A DNA stretch of 7,668 nucleotides, from NCBI GenBank assembly GCA_963611165.1, contig CAVDQG010000081.1, forward strand, positions 1 through 7,668, in the 5' to 3' direction. The translations under genes were made by a program, and so were the position numbers. The notes under the pieces are model-generated. The model saw only the letters and a list, made by a program, of their open reading frames with translations, was not told the origin of the DNA and searched no databases. Below are positions 1 through 7,226 of the stretch, one piece after another. This stretch comes from SIG603 sp963611165 (GTDB lineage Bacteria; Bacillota; Clostridia; Oscillospirales; Acutalibacteraceae). The number at the start of each line of letters is the position of its first letter. The stretch's first letter is position 1.

Positions 1-61
1 TCTCTCGTGGGCTCCGCCCACACCCGTTCGCTTTTTGTAAAAAGCGAAACCAAAAACTTTT
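1..61 (-). repeat. R1: 61-bp two-hairpin dispersed repeat (inverted copy)
   Basis: Read on the minus strand this is almost identical to 7295-7355 (three mismatches by eye) and to the truncated copy at 7615-7668. It contains two palindromes. One has 10-bp arms at 27-36 and 39-48 (TTCGCTTTTT / AAAAAGCGAA) with a 2-base gap. The other is GTGGGC / GCCCAC at 7-12 and 16-21 with a GGA loop on the minus strand. It begins 6 nt beyond the stop codon of the minus-strand glycosidase, so relative to the upstream gene it is oriented as R2 is behind the plus-strand rhamnosidase-like gene. No U-tract follows either hairpin, so it is not a canonical terminator. It may extend left of the window. Confidence 0.9.
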
Positions 62-67
62 ATTGCT

Positions 68-1585
68 TTAATCTTCCGTTTTGGTTGCTATGACTGCTAT
101 TCCCTCTTTTGCGGGCAATTCAAGCGGTACTTTTCCGCTGACATTCTCGCAAAGAGTTTTCCTCGTCATCTCCCAGACGTCGATTACCTCGATTTTGTAG
201 CTTTTGTCTTTCGGCAATCTGAATGCCGCTTTTCTCGGGCAATATCTTCCGTAATACTTTATGAAGAAGTTTTCTCCGATATGTCCTGCGCATGCGCCGT
301 TTTTCCACTTGAGGTTTTCTTTTTCTTCTTCCGACAGCGAATTCATCAATGCAAAGAACGGCGGCACGTCAGATTTGACCGCTTTTTCTGTCACATTGTT
401 GAACTCCTCGAACATCGGCTCGTTCCAAGGCTCAAGCGGTGCGTCAAGCGAATACATTAACTCTTTAAGATAAGCTATTCTCTCGGGGCTTTTACCGTGA
501 AGCTTTCCGCCCTTTGCCCACCAGAGAATTTCTTCATCGTTATAATAGGTTTCGCCATGGGTGACATATCCGCCCTTGACGCATCCTTTCCAGAATCTGT
601 CCGTCATTTCAAATGCAGAAATACTTCCCCACTCGTGCTCGATATCGCCCTCGTAACAGCACTCGTCTATTATCACGGGTTTATTATATTTATTTCTCCA
701 CTCGTCCACCTTATGCATGGCGTTCGTTTGAATTGAGCAATGAGTGATATTCGGTCTTGAGAAATCGTAGATTTTCATTCCATTGTGGTTGCTGAGCAGA
801 TGATGGTACGGGTCGTTTTTGACTATCATTTCTTCAATCTCGTACCAATCCTCGAGCTTGTGATTAAATAGAAAATCATACTCGTTTGCCATGCTCCACC
901 AGACATACGGGAATGCGGCAAGTCTTCTCATCGCATACTCGATGTAGACTGCAATTTCTTCCATGCTGAGGAACGCAAAGCCCCATCTGTCATAGGAATG
1001 CATGAGAATTAAATCAGACTCGATTCCCATTTCGCCCAAGCGAACTATATTCTTCTCGAGGTGATTCCAATATGCATAACACGGGCGGTTAACATCCCAA
1101 TTGCCGCTCTCGTCTTTCTCGAAAGGATAATATTTCGGGTCGTTGTGGTTGAAATCGTAGCTCTTCGGGAAAATGCAATGTCTTACCTTATTAAAGGGAG
1201 ATTTCTCGAGTGACTTAAAGGTTTCTTCGATGACTTCTTCGTCCTGATGAACGAGAGCATAAATCGTAGTACCGAACGGAAGAAATTTTTCTCCGTCCTC
1301 ATACTTAAATGCACAGCCGTCTGCGACAACCATGCCATGAGACTTCTCCGACGGCACACACTCTTCACTTCCCGACGCACTCACTGCACCTCTTACAGTC
1401 CAAGAGTAGTTTCCTGTCTTTTGGGGCAAAAAGCGAACCTTGTAAACCCCGTCACCATCATAAAAGCCTTTAACGGTCTTGCTTTCACCGTCCAACGTAA
1501 ATACGGCGGTAATATCTGCAAGAGCCTCTGAGCCTGTCGGCTTTTCGCCATTAAAGCTAAGTTCAAATGTTTCGTATTGTTTCAT
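68..1585 (-). CDS. DUF5060/DUF4038-like TIM-barrel glycoside hydrolase
   Basis: A 505-residue protein, probably a cytoplasmic exo-acting glycosidase; no signal peptide is visible. Residues about 4-88 look like the DUF5060 beta-sandwich (FELSFNG, FYDGDGVYKVRFLPQKTGNYSW). Residues about 90-390 form a clan GH-A-like (beta/alpha)8 barrel. Candidate catalytic residues are Glu235 in WWSMANEYD (acid/base, the Asn-Glu signature) and Glu308 in PVIIDECCYEGD (nucleophile). Residues about 395-505 are a beta-rich C-terminal domain, probably DUF5605-like. The architecture recalls DUF4038/GH140 enzymes, whose founding member is an apiosidase, but specificity cannot be read from sequence, and relatives are often labelled simply xylanase or GH5-like. 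The ATG has an AGGTG site at 1591-1595 with 5-nt spacing, inside the 19-nt gap after the GH43 stop, so the two genes are probably co-transcribed and this is the distal gene. Confidence 0.85.
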   Translation of the reverse strand: MKQYETFELSFNGEKPTGSEALADITAVFTLDGESKTVKGFYDGDGVYKVRFLPQKTGNYSWTVRGAVSASGSEECVPSEKSHGMVVADGCAFKYEDGEKFLPFGTTIYALVHQDEEVIEETFKSLEKSPFNKVRHCIFPKSYDFNHNDPKYYPFEKDESGNWDVNRPCYAYWNHLEKNIVRLGEMGIESDLILMHSYDRWGFAFLSMEEIAVYIEYAMRRLAAFPYVWWSMANEYDFLFNHKLEDWYEIEEMIVKNDPYHHLLSNHNGMKIYDFSRPNITHCSIQTNAMHKVDEWRNKYNKPVIIDECCYEGDIEHEWGSISAFEMTDRFWKGCVKGGYVTHGETYYNDEEILWWAKGGKLHGKSPERIAYLKELMYSLDAPLEPWNEPMFEEFNNVTEKAVKSDVPPFFALMNSLSEEEKENLKWKNGACAGHIGENFFIKYYGRYCPRKAAFRLPKDKSYKIEVIDVWEMTRKTLCENVSGKVPLELPAKEGIAVIATKTED

Positions 1586-1604
1586 TTACACACCTGTTTT
1601 ATTC

Positions 1605-3128
1605 TTACGCACGTGTAACCTTTGTTACGACAAGCTTAGCGTTTCCGAACACATGAACACCCTCGATATCGCCCGTATTGAGTGCGGCAAGAGCCTCATT
1701 GGAAAGATTGATTGCGTCCATCTCGAAAGAAACGGTATTCTTGCTGTCAGAAGCAGAGAAATTCTTCTTTTCGCCGCTGTTAACAAGCTTTAATTCTGTT
1801 GGCATTTCGTCCAAATGTCCGATAAGATTATTAATCTCGACATCGGCAATCTTCTGTCTTCTGTGAATATCGTATCCGCCGCCCTGAGAATTTGAAACTG
1901 TAATTTCAGCGAAGTGGTCAATGTTTATAACAACTGCGAGTGCAAAGAAGCCGTCGCCGATTTCACTTTCATTCGAAACCTTAACAGTGAATTCTTCGTT
2001 ATGTTCTGCCTGACGAAGACCGATAAATGACGGCGTGCCAAGCTCGGAAAGTTCCTTGTTTCTGCCGTTTATTGTCATCTTTCCGTCTGATACGGTTAAA
2101 TCTTCCCCGAGACCGTCACGAAGAGTAAGCCAGTCGTTTGAAAGCTTGTTTCCCTCAAAATTTTCCTCGAATACCTGCTTTTTCTGCTCGGTTACGATTT
2201 TTGCGTGCTCCGGGAAATCCGCAAGGTCGACTTCCTCTGTCGGAACTCCGTGATAAATCTTCGGCCAGTCGCTGTCCCAGATTACGGGATAGACAAGAGT
2301 TTCTCTGCCGATATTTGTGATGAGAGAGAATCCGACATGAGCGGGGTGAGTACCGAGACAGCTCATCCACCAGTTGCCGTTGACATCGGTGAAAAGGTCG
2401 GCATGTCCGATATTCTGAAGCGGCTCTTCCGCACGGTCACGGTTTGTAAACAGCGGATTTACTCCGTCCTCATCCTTATATGGCCCCCAGAGGTTCTCAC
2501 TTCTGAAAATCGTGATCATATGGCCTGCACCTGTTCCGCCCTCAGCGGCAAGAAGATAGTAAAATCTGTTCTTCTTGATGATATGCGGGCCCTCAACATC
2601 TCTGCCGCCCGTGCCGTAGCTGATAATCTCCGGCCCACGGAGAATCTCTCCCGTCTCAAGCTTAATTTCCACCTGCTGGAGTGCCTTTGTTCCCTTGTCG
2701 TCGATGTAGCCCGTGAACTGGAGGTAGGTTCTTCCGTCCTCGAAATAGAGGTCTGGGTCTATTCCCATGACATTAACCTCCGCTCTTGTCTCCTCCCAGT
2801 CGATTTTGTTGTCGGCTGTCAGCGTGCCTCTGATGATGAATGTCTTGAACTCGGCAAAGTTTGTGGTTACGACATAGAAATGATTTTCGTGATATCTAAT
2901 GCAAACGGCAAAAATACCTTCGTTTGATTTTGATGTTCTGAGGTCTGCCTGACACGGCTTCTTTGCAACGCTCTCAAGACTCTCCCAGTTTACGAGATCT
3001 TTGCTTCTTGAAATCGCAATGCCGGGGTAATACTCGAAAGTCGAGTTTGCAAGATAAAAATATTCTTGAACACGTACAATGCTCGGATCGGGATACATTC
3101 CGCGTCTTATCGGATTTTGATATCTCAT
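1605..3128 (-). CDS. GH43 beta-xylosidase / alpha-L-arabinofuranosidase
   Basis: A 507-residue protein close to the usual length of two-domain GH43 beta-xylosidases. The N-terminal five-bladed propeller (about 1-310) opens with the family signature NPIRRGMYPDPSI and NSTFEYYPGIAISRSKDL. The three catalytic acids are recognisable: Asp14 (YPDPS, general base), Asp124 (MGIDPDLYF, pKa modulator) and Glu179 (DVEGPHI, general acid). His242 in NIGHADL matches the conserved active-site histidine. Residues about 318-505 are a concanavalin-like beta-sandwich (GH43_C2 type: FEENFEGNKLSNDW, TPSFIGLRQAEH). GH43 enzymes invert configuration and release terminal xylose or arabinose; which of the two is undecided here. 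No signal peptide is seen, so it is probably intracellular. The start has AAAGGA at 3136-3141 with 7-nt spacing. It is the first gene of the operon with the downstream barrel glycosidase. Confidence 0.93.
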   Translation of the reverse strand: MRYQNPIRRGMYPDPSIVRVQEYFYLANSTFEYYPGIAISRSKDLVNWESLESVAKKPCQADLRTSKSNEGIFAVCIRYHENHFYVVTTNFAEFKTFIIRGTLTADNKIDWEETRAEVNVMGIDPDLYFEDGRTYLQFTGYIDDKGTKALQQVEIKLETGEILRGPEIISYGTGGRDVEGPHIIKKNRFYYLLAAEGGTGAGHMITIFRSENLWGPYKDEDGVNPLFTNRDRAEEPLQNIGHADLFTDVNGNWWMSCLGTHPAHVGFSLITNIGRETLVYPVIWDSDWPKIYHGVPTEEVDLADFPEHAKIVTEQKKQVFEENFEGNKLSNDWLTLRDGLGEDLTVSDGKMTINGRNKELSELGTPSFIGLRQAEHNEEFTVKVSNESEIGDGFFALAVVINIDHFAEITVSNSQGGGYDIHRRQKIADVEINNLIGHLDEMPTELKLVNSGEKKNFSASDSKNTVSFEMDAINLSNEALAALNTGDIEGVHVFGNAKLVVTKVTRA

Positions 3129-3191
3129 GGTTGGTTCCTTTCGCTTAAATAAGCTTGATAGTTTTTAATTCAGTTCCACACGATTAAGCTT

Positions 3192-3214
3192 AAATATGTA
3201 CTTTTTACATATTT
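3192..3214. promoter_or_regulatory. Palindrome upstream of GH43, possible operator
   Basis: A perfect inverted repeat: AAATATGTA (3192-3200) and TACATATTT (3206-3214) around a 5-base gap. It lies between the predicted -10 element and the GH43 ribosome site, overlapping or just downstream of the expected transcription start. A shorter palindrome, TTAAGCTTAA, abuts it at 3184-3193. Position and symmetry suit a repressor operator for a sugar-responsive regulator, but no regulator gene is in the window and AT-rich palindromes also arise by chance. It could instead form a weak leader hairpin. Confidence 0.4.
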
Positions 3215-3220
3215 TTCCAC

Positions 3221-3251
3221 TTTATACTCTGATTTTAATACATTTTATCAA
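3221..3251 (-). promoter_or_regulatory. Candidate sigma-A promoter for the GH43 operon
   Basis: On the minus strand, TTGATA (3246-3251) and TATAAA (3221-3226) are separated by 19 nt, longer than the ideal 17. The start of transcription would fall near 3212-3215, giving a leader of about 85 nt before the GH43 ATG. The region is AT-rich throughout, so other -10-like hexamers exist, such as TAAAAT a little upstream. This is a pattern match only. Confidence 0.35.
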
Positions 3252-3299
3252 ATTAATCTATGTATACACTTTAGATAAATCCGCCTTTTTTTAACATAG

Positions 3300-3328
3300 A
3301 AAAAAGCGCAAGCCGTGGCTTACGCTTT
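3300..3328 (-). terminator. Rho-independent terminator of the zinc-ribbon gene
   Basis: On the minus strand the stem AAAGCG-t-AAGCC / GGCTT-g-CGCTTT (arms 3317-3328 and 3303-3314, one internal mismatch, 2-base gap) is followed directly by six T (3305-3300). It starts about 17 nt after the stop codon at 3345. It should isolate the zinc-ribbon transcript from the GH43 operon downstream on the same strand. Confidence 0.88.
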
Positions 3329-3344
3329 GATTATGACATTTCAA

Positions 3345-4280
3345 TTAAATATCCTCGTTTTCTGTTTCTTCATTTTCCCAGAAAGAGAGACAATCATATT
3401 TATCCAAAACAATACTTGTACCATCCATATAGATAATCTCACATTCCAAATAATTTATAGTGCCATCAAAATTTCTATTGTGAAAAACGCTTCCAAAGTC
3501 GTACGATTCGACTGTTTCACCCGGTCCTAAAGGACCTGTATATTCAACAGTCATAGAGTAAGCTCCGTCATCCTCATTTTGAAGCACGTCTCCGACAGCA
3601 TTATAAAACTCTATCGTCAAATATACATATTTAATAGTTCTGGCAGACATACAGTTCTTTATATCCATGTAATGATATGCACTGTCGCCTATCGTAAAAT
3701 ATCGTAAATTATCAATTTCTATTATATTCTTTACATCATCGTACGAATAGGATACATCTCCGCATGTTGTACAAATATAATCGACATAAGTATGTCCCAA
3801 TGCATTTCCCTTTGTTTCGCCGCATCTATCACAAACAGAGGGTTCGGTACATGTTGCCTTAATCCATTCATGTCCCAAAGGTTCGCCTTTTGTTTCACCG
3901 CAAAGCTTACATTTCATTGGCTCGGTACACGTACCATCAACCCATTCATGCTCGGTTTTTTCGCCTTCGCTAAACCCGCATTTTTTGCAATGCTTAGCCT
4001 CAGTGCAAGTTGCTTCTATCCAATCATGTTCATTAAAACATGAAATACTGCCATGACTGATAATCGTTGCCGCCTCACTGAAATTACCACCAACAGAAAC
4101 AATTGACCACAAAAATCCGCCTGCCAACAAAACAAAAACTGCCGCAATCACTATTATAAGCGGTTTTCTTTTGTTTTTGGGCTTTGAATCCATGTTAACG
4201 AAATCGAATCCGCAGTTTTCGCATTTATTTGTTTCGTCTTTGATTTCATTTTCGCATTTCGGACAAAATTTGTTATTCAT
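3345..4280 (-). CDS. Zinc-ribbon membrane protein with Cys/His repeats
   Basis: 311 residues from the chosen ATG, which has AAGGGGG about 8 nt upstream. A longer reading from 4352 would translate the T tract into a poly-Phe leader and is not credible. Order of parts: an N-terminal zinc ribbon (Cys6, Cys9, Cys20, Cys23: CPKCENEIKDETNKCENCG); a basic linker (KPKNKRKP, 33-40); one membrane helix at about 40-63; three 26-residue repeats at 85-162 plus a short fourth at 163-175; and a beta-rich C-terminal domain (about 180-300) resembling FxLYD-type domains (YVYLTIEFYNAVGDVL, GPLGPGETVESYDFGSV). By the positive-inside rule the ribbon is cytoplasmic and the repeats and C-terminus are outside. Its function is unknown. 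Base composition is visibly more AT-rich than the flanking enzymes, and it is terminated separately, so a role in glycan use is not implied. Confidence 0.88.
   Translation of the reverse strand: MNNKFCPKCENEIKDETNKCENCGFDFVNMDSKPKNKRKPLIIVIAAVFVLLAGGFLWSIVSVGGNFSEAATIISHGSISCFNEHDWIEATCTEAKHCKKCGFSEGEKTEHEWVDGTCTEPMKCKLCGETKGEPLGHEWIKATCTEPSVCDRCGETKGNALGHTYVDYICTTCGDVSYSYDDVKNIIEIDNLRYFTIGDSAYHYMDIKNCMSARTIKYVYLTIEFYNAVGDVLQNEDDGAYSMTVEYTGPLGPGETVESYDFGSVFHNRNFDGTINYLECEIIYMDGTSIVLDKYDCLSFWENEETENEDI
3756..4028 (-). repeat. Tandem 78-bp coding repeats, 3.5 units
   Basis: The units encode residues 85-110, 111-136, 137-162 and a short 163-175. The pattern is H-x6-C-x5-C-x2-CG followed by a GETKG-x2-LG spacer, for example HEWIKATCTEPSVCDRCGET. 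His residues recur exactly every 26 positions (85, 111, 137, 163). The last unit keeps the His and first Cys but has lost six residues, giving H-x6-C-x2-CG. Each full unit offers one His and three Cys, a plausible metal site. Similar repeats occur in many clostridial surface proteins; their role is not established to my knowledge. Confidence 0.88.
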
Positions 4281-4311
4281 AAGTATAACCCCCTTATGAT
4301 TTGATTTTATC

Positions 4312-4332
4312 AAAAAAAAAAAAAAAAAAAAA
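4312..4332. repeat. 21-base A homopolymer
   Basis: An uninterrupted A21 on the plus strand (T21 in the sense of the zinc-ribbon gene), 31 nt upstream of that gene's ATG. Depending on where transcription starts it is either part of the mRNA leader or lies within the promoter. Long homopolymers slip during replication and transcription, and their length is also error-prone in sequencing. Confidence 0.95.
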
Positions 4333-4356
4333 TACAACTGTAATTTATGCAATCGT

Positions 4357-4386
4357 GCTATACAGGGGTAATTTTAGGTCTCTCAA
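4357..4386 (-). promoter_or_regulatory. Candidate promoter for the zinc-ribbon gene
   Basis: On the minus strand, TTGAGA (4381-4386, five of six to the -35 consensus) and TATAGC (4357-4362, four of six) are 18 nt apart. The start of transcription would fall near 4350, putting the T21 tract in the leader. This is a pattern match in an AT-rich region. Confidence 0.33.
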
Positions 4387-4495
4387 GTTCATTTTTACCT
4401 TTTTTTGCAAAACTCCCCCATCTCAAATAGACTTATTCACCACAATTTTGTCTCTCGGTAATAATTTTTAGTAAAAGATGTAAAAAATTTACCAT

Positions 4496-4525
4496 TTGGG
4501 CAATAAAAACATACAAGATTATAAT
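4496..4525 (+). promoter_or_regulatory. Candidate promoter for the GH106-like gene
   Basis: A perfect -10 hexamer TATAAT at 4520-4525 has a weak -35 (TTGGGC, 4496-4501) 18 nt upstream. A second TATAAT at 4538-4543 lacks a good -35. Either gives a leader of about 50-70 nt before the ribosome site at 4589. A promoter here would also mean the alternative TTG start at 4496 is not translated. Confidence 0.4.
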
Positions 4526-4588
4526 TCTCAGCAGCTTTATAATATACTCAAAGATATTATCAGGTGTGTAAGCACTGTATCAAAAATC

Positions 4589-4593
4589 GGAGG
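4589..4593 (+). promoter_or_regulatory. Ribosome binding site fixing the start at 4601
   Basis: GGAGG lies 7 nt before ATG 4601, which is ideal spacing. The in-frame ATG at 4595 is only 1 nt away, too close. The TTG at 4496 has no purine-rich site before it. This decides the 867-residue start. Confidence 0.85.
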
Positions 4594-4600
4594 TATGGAA

Positions 4601-7204
4601 ATGGATAATCATATTTTCCCCTTTTTATGGATGCGCGGTGAAGAAGAAAGCGTAATCCGAACAGAAATGGCTAAAATAGACGAAGCTAACATCAAGTCGG
4701 TTTGTCTCGAGGCAAGACCGCACCCTGACTTTGCGGGTGAAAGATGGTGGCACGATGTCGATATTGTCATTGACGAAGCAAAAAAGCGAAATATGACAAT
4801 ATGGATTTTGGATGACGCCCACTTCCCCACGGGAATGGCAAACGGCGGAATAGCAAAAAATCCCGACAAGTGCAGAAGATTTTTATATACACAGTTTGTC
4901 GATGTAACGGGCCCCGTTCCTGAAGCTCAGGTTGACGTTGATTTGCTCACGACAAAACAGGTCACATGGATGGACTTCGGCAAGCCGACAAGCAAGCCTT
5001 ATATTGACGAAACAAAGCTCCTGTCGGTCACGGCATCGAAAATACTTGAGGGCGATATAATTGACGGCGAGCCGATTGACATTACAAATCGTGTTTCAGA
5101 CGGTTACCTCACTTGGGACGTTCCCGCAGGCACATGGAGAATTAACGTAAGCTTCTCCACCACCGATATAGGCGCAAAGCCCGACTATATCAACTATATT
5201 GAAAATGATTCCGTTCAGGTGCTTATAGATGAAGTTTACGAAAAGCATTATGAGCATTACAAGGAGTATTTCGGAAATATCATTCAGGGATTTTTCTCAG
5301 ACGAACCGGGATTTTACAATGTCGAGTGCTTCGATGACTCCAACCGTCTCGGAATCAAAATGCCGCTTCCTTGGGGCAAAGAAGCTGACGCATGCATGAA
5401 AGCCGCTTACGGAAAGAATTTTTACAGAGATATTCCGTATTTATATGCAGAAGAAAAAAACGGCAAGCAGGTAAATATCCGTACCGCTTACATGGATGTT
5501 GTCAGCAAGCTTTACAGCAAGAATTTCAGCTGTAAGCTCGGCGATTGGTGTCGCTCCCACGGCGTGAGATATATCGGTCACATTGTCGAGGATTCAAACG
5601 CTCACATGCATTTGGGTCAGGGCGTCGGTCACTATTTCAGAGCAATGAAGGGACAGGACATTGCCGGTATCGATAACATCGGCTCTCAGCTTACCCCTGG
5701 CAACGATAACGTTAACCGTCACCCGGGTTTCCAGGATTTGGGCGGAGAATTTTACCACTACCAGCTCGGCAAACTTGGCGGCTCGGCGGCTGCCATTGAC
5801 CCCATGAAAAACGGCAGATGCCTATGCGAGAACTTCGGTGCATACGGCTGGCACTTGGGCGTCAAAAATATGAAGTGGCTTGTTGACTATCTCGTCTTGC
5901 AGGGCGTAAACTACTTCGTTCCGCATGCTTTTTCAATGGCAGAATACCCCGATGCCGACTGTCCGCCGCATTTCTACGCAAGAGGAAACAACCCGCAGTT
6001 CCCTTATTTCTGCAAGCTTATGAAATATACGGACAGACTCTGCAATATTTTCTCGGACGGAAAAAATGTATCTCAGGCGGCTGTCCTCTACGAAGCTGAA
6101 GCAGACTGGGCAGGCAACGCCATGAAAGGCTATAAGGTCGGCAAAGAACTTCTCACAAACCAGATTGATTTCACTATCGTTCCGTCGGATGTATTCACCG
6201 ATAAAAAATACTACGGCTGCAGGGTTGATGACGATATTCTCGAGATAAACGGTCGTGCGATGAAATGCCTTATCGTGCCCGAGTGCGAGTATCTCCCCTG
6301 TGCCGCCGCAGAATTTATATACGCAAATCCACTCTTGCCAGTCTTCTTTGTCGGCAGCTTTCCTGTCGGAATATCAGGGAAAACAAGATTCAATAAAACA
6401 AAAACAGAGCTTCTCGATTCTATTATCAAAAATTCGGAGTGTGTAAGTCTTGATGAGCTTACGGCAGAGCTTGTAAGAAGACATATTCATGACGAGGTAT
6501 TTCCGTCTTTGCGAGATGAGAATCTTCGTATGTATCACTATGAAAAGGACGGCAGAGATATTTACGGACTCATGAACGTATCTTTGTCCGAAACGGTTGA
6601 TACCGATTTATTTATACCAAACGGCACTTATGCATCATATGACGCCATGAACGACAAAACCGTCACGTTCAACGTTACAGACGGAAAAGCAAATATAACC
6701 CTCGCTCCCTACGAGACAATAATCCTTATGTCGAATCCGTCAGACACAGCCGAAAGCGAGCCTAACGTAACTCTCGATAAAGAAATTGACATTGATACAT
6801 ATAAACTCACTCTTTGCGAAATCGGAAAAGATGAGAATGAAACAATCGAAGGCTTCAAATTAGTCCCCGTTTCCTCGTTCAATCGTGATTTTTCAGGCGT
6901 GATGAAGTACGATGCCGAGTTTGAAATTGATGAGCTTCCGACAAAAGCGACTTTCTATGCAAAAAACGTGTTTGAGTGTATGACTGTCAGCGTGAACGGA
7001 AAAGAAGCAGGATTCAGAATCACACCGCCATACATTGTCGATATAACAAGCGCACTCCAAAAGGGAAAGAATACGCTTCATATCGAAATCGCTTCAACTG
7101 CGCTGAGAAATGCCAATACCAAGCCGGGCATTTTCGGCAAGGAAAGATGTGTCATCGAACCGACGGGAATGTTCGGTAAGACAGCGATTAAGCTTTACAA
7201 ATAA
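4601..7204 (+). CDS. GH106-like (alpha-L-rhamnosidase-like) glycoside hydrolase
   Basis: 867 residues from ATG 4601. The N-terminal half is a barrel hydrolase resembling GH106 alpha-L-rhamnosidases: FPFLWMRGEEE near the start, LDDAHFPTG at 70-78, GFFSDEPG with Glu235, GHIVED with Glu330, and CENFGAYGW with Glu410 followed by MKWLVDYLVLQGVNYFVPHAF. The last stretch matches the GH106 pattern of a Glu-containing strand before a Trp and a GVN...H motif. Glu235, Glu330 and Glu410 are candidate catalytic or metal-binding acids; I cannot assign roles. The C-terminus (about 760-845) is a GH2-type sugar-binding jelly roll (VSVNGKEAGFRITPPYIVDI, NTLHIEIASTALRN). No signal peptide is seen, so it is probably cytoplasmic, acting on imported rhamnose-bearing or similar oligosaccharides. 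It is transcribed alone and divergently from the other two glycosidases. Family membership is by recognition; it could belong to a neighbouring, uncharacterised family. Confidence 0.72.
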   Translation: MDNHIFPFLWMRGEEESVIRTEMAKIDEANIKSVCLEARPHPDFAGERWWHDVDIVIDEAKKRNMTIWILDDAHFPTGMANGGIAKNPDKCRRFLYTQFVDVTGPVPEAQVDVDLLTTKQVTWMDFGKPTSKPYIDETKLLSVTASKILEGDIIDGEPIDITNRVSDGYLTWDVPAGTWRINVSFSTTDIGAKPDYINYIENDSVQVLIDEVYEKHYEHYKEYFGNIIQGFFSDEPGFYNVECFDDSNRLGIKMPLPWGKEADACMKAAYGKNFYRDIPYLYAEEKNGKQVNIRTAYMDVVSKLYSKNFSCKLGDWCRSHGVRYIGHIVEDSNAHMHLGQGVGHYFRAMKGQDIAGIDNIGSQLTPGNDNVNRHPGFQDLGGEFYHYQLGKLGGSAAAIDPMKNGRCLCENFGAYGWHLGVKNMKWLVDYLVLQGVNYFVPHAFSMAEYPDADCPPHFYARGNNPQFPYFCKLMKYTDRLCNIFSDGKNVSQAAVLYEAEADWAGNAMKGYKVGKELLTNQIDFTIVPSDVFTDKKYYGCRVDDDILEINGRAMKCLIVPECEYLPCAAAEFIYANPLLPVFFVGSFPVGISGKTRFNKTKTELLDSIIKNSECVSLDELTAELVRRHIHDEVFPSLRDENLRMYHYEKDGRDIYGLMNVSLSETVDTDLFIPNGTYASYDAMNDKTVTFNVTDGKANITLAPYETIILMSNPSDTAESEPNVTLDKEIDIDTYKLTLCEIGKDENETIEGFKLVPVSSFNRDFSGVMKYDAEFEIDELPTKATFYAKNVFECMTVSVNGKEAGFRITPPYIVDITSALQKGKNTLHIEIASTALRNANTKPGIFGKERCVIEPTGMFGKTAIKLYK

Positions 7205-7226
7205 GTTGAAATATCCATATCTTAAG

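Larger units (their letters stand above)
4281..4600. other. Divergent intergenic region (320 bp)
   Basis: An AT-rich region separating the minus-strand zinc-ribbon gene from the plus-strand rhamnosidase-like gene. It holds a 21-A tract, candidate promoters in both directions, and a loose GGTAA (4458-4462) / TTACC (4489-4493) inverted repeat. I see no small gene, riboswitch or tRNA. An in-frame TTG at 4496 extends the plus-strand reading frame but lacks a ribosome site. Confidence 0.7.

Noticed and set aside
1..61. R1 as an intrinsic terminator of the minus-strand operon
   Set aside because: The hairpins are not followed by a T run in the direction of transcription; the element is better described as a dispersed repeat.
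2205..2927. 240-residue open frame on the plus strand
   Set aside because: It lies wholly antisense to the well-supported GH43 gene, has no recognisable domain and no convincing ribosome site; it is a codon-bias shadow.
3315..3530. 71-residue plus-strand open frame
   Set aside because: It is antisense to the zinc-ribbon gene's 3' end and overlaps its terminator; no domain and no ribosome site.
4281..4352. Upstream ATG giving the zinc-ribbon protein a MHKLQLYFFFFFFL leader
   Set aside because: The leader is translated from the T21 homopolymer; the ATG at 4280 has AAGGGGG at good spacing and begins directly with the zinc ribbon.
4458..4493. GGTAA/TTACC inverted repeat as an operator
   Set aside because: The arms are only 5 bp with a 26-bp A/T-rich gap, expected by chance in such sequence.
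4496..4600. TTG start extending the GH106-like protein by 35 residues
   Set aside because: There is no ribosome site before the TTG and promoter-like TATAAT hexamers lie inside the extension, while GGAGG is ideally placed before ATG 4601.
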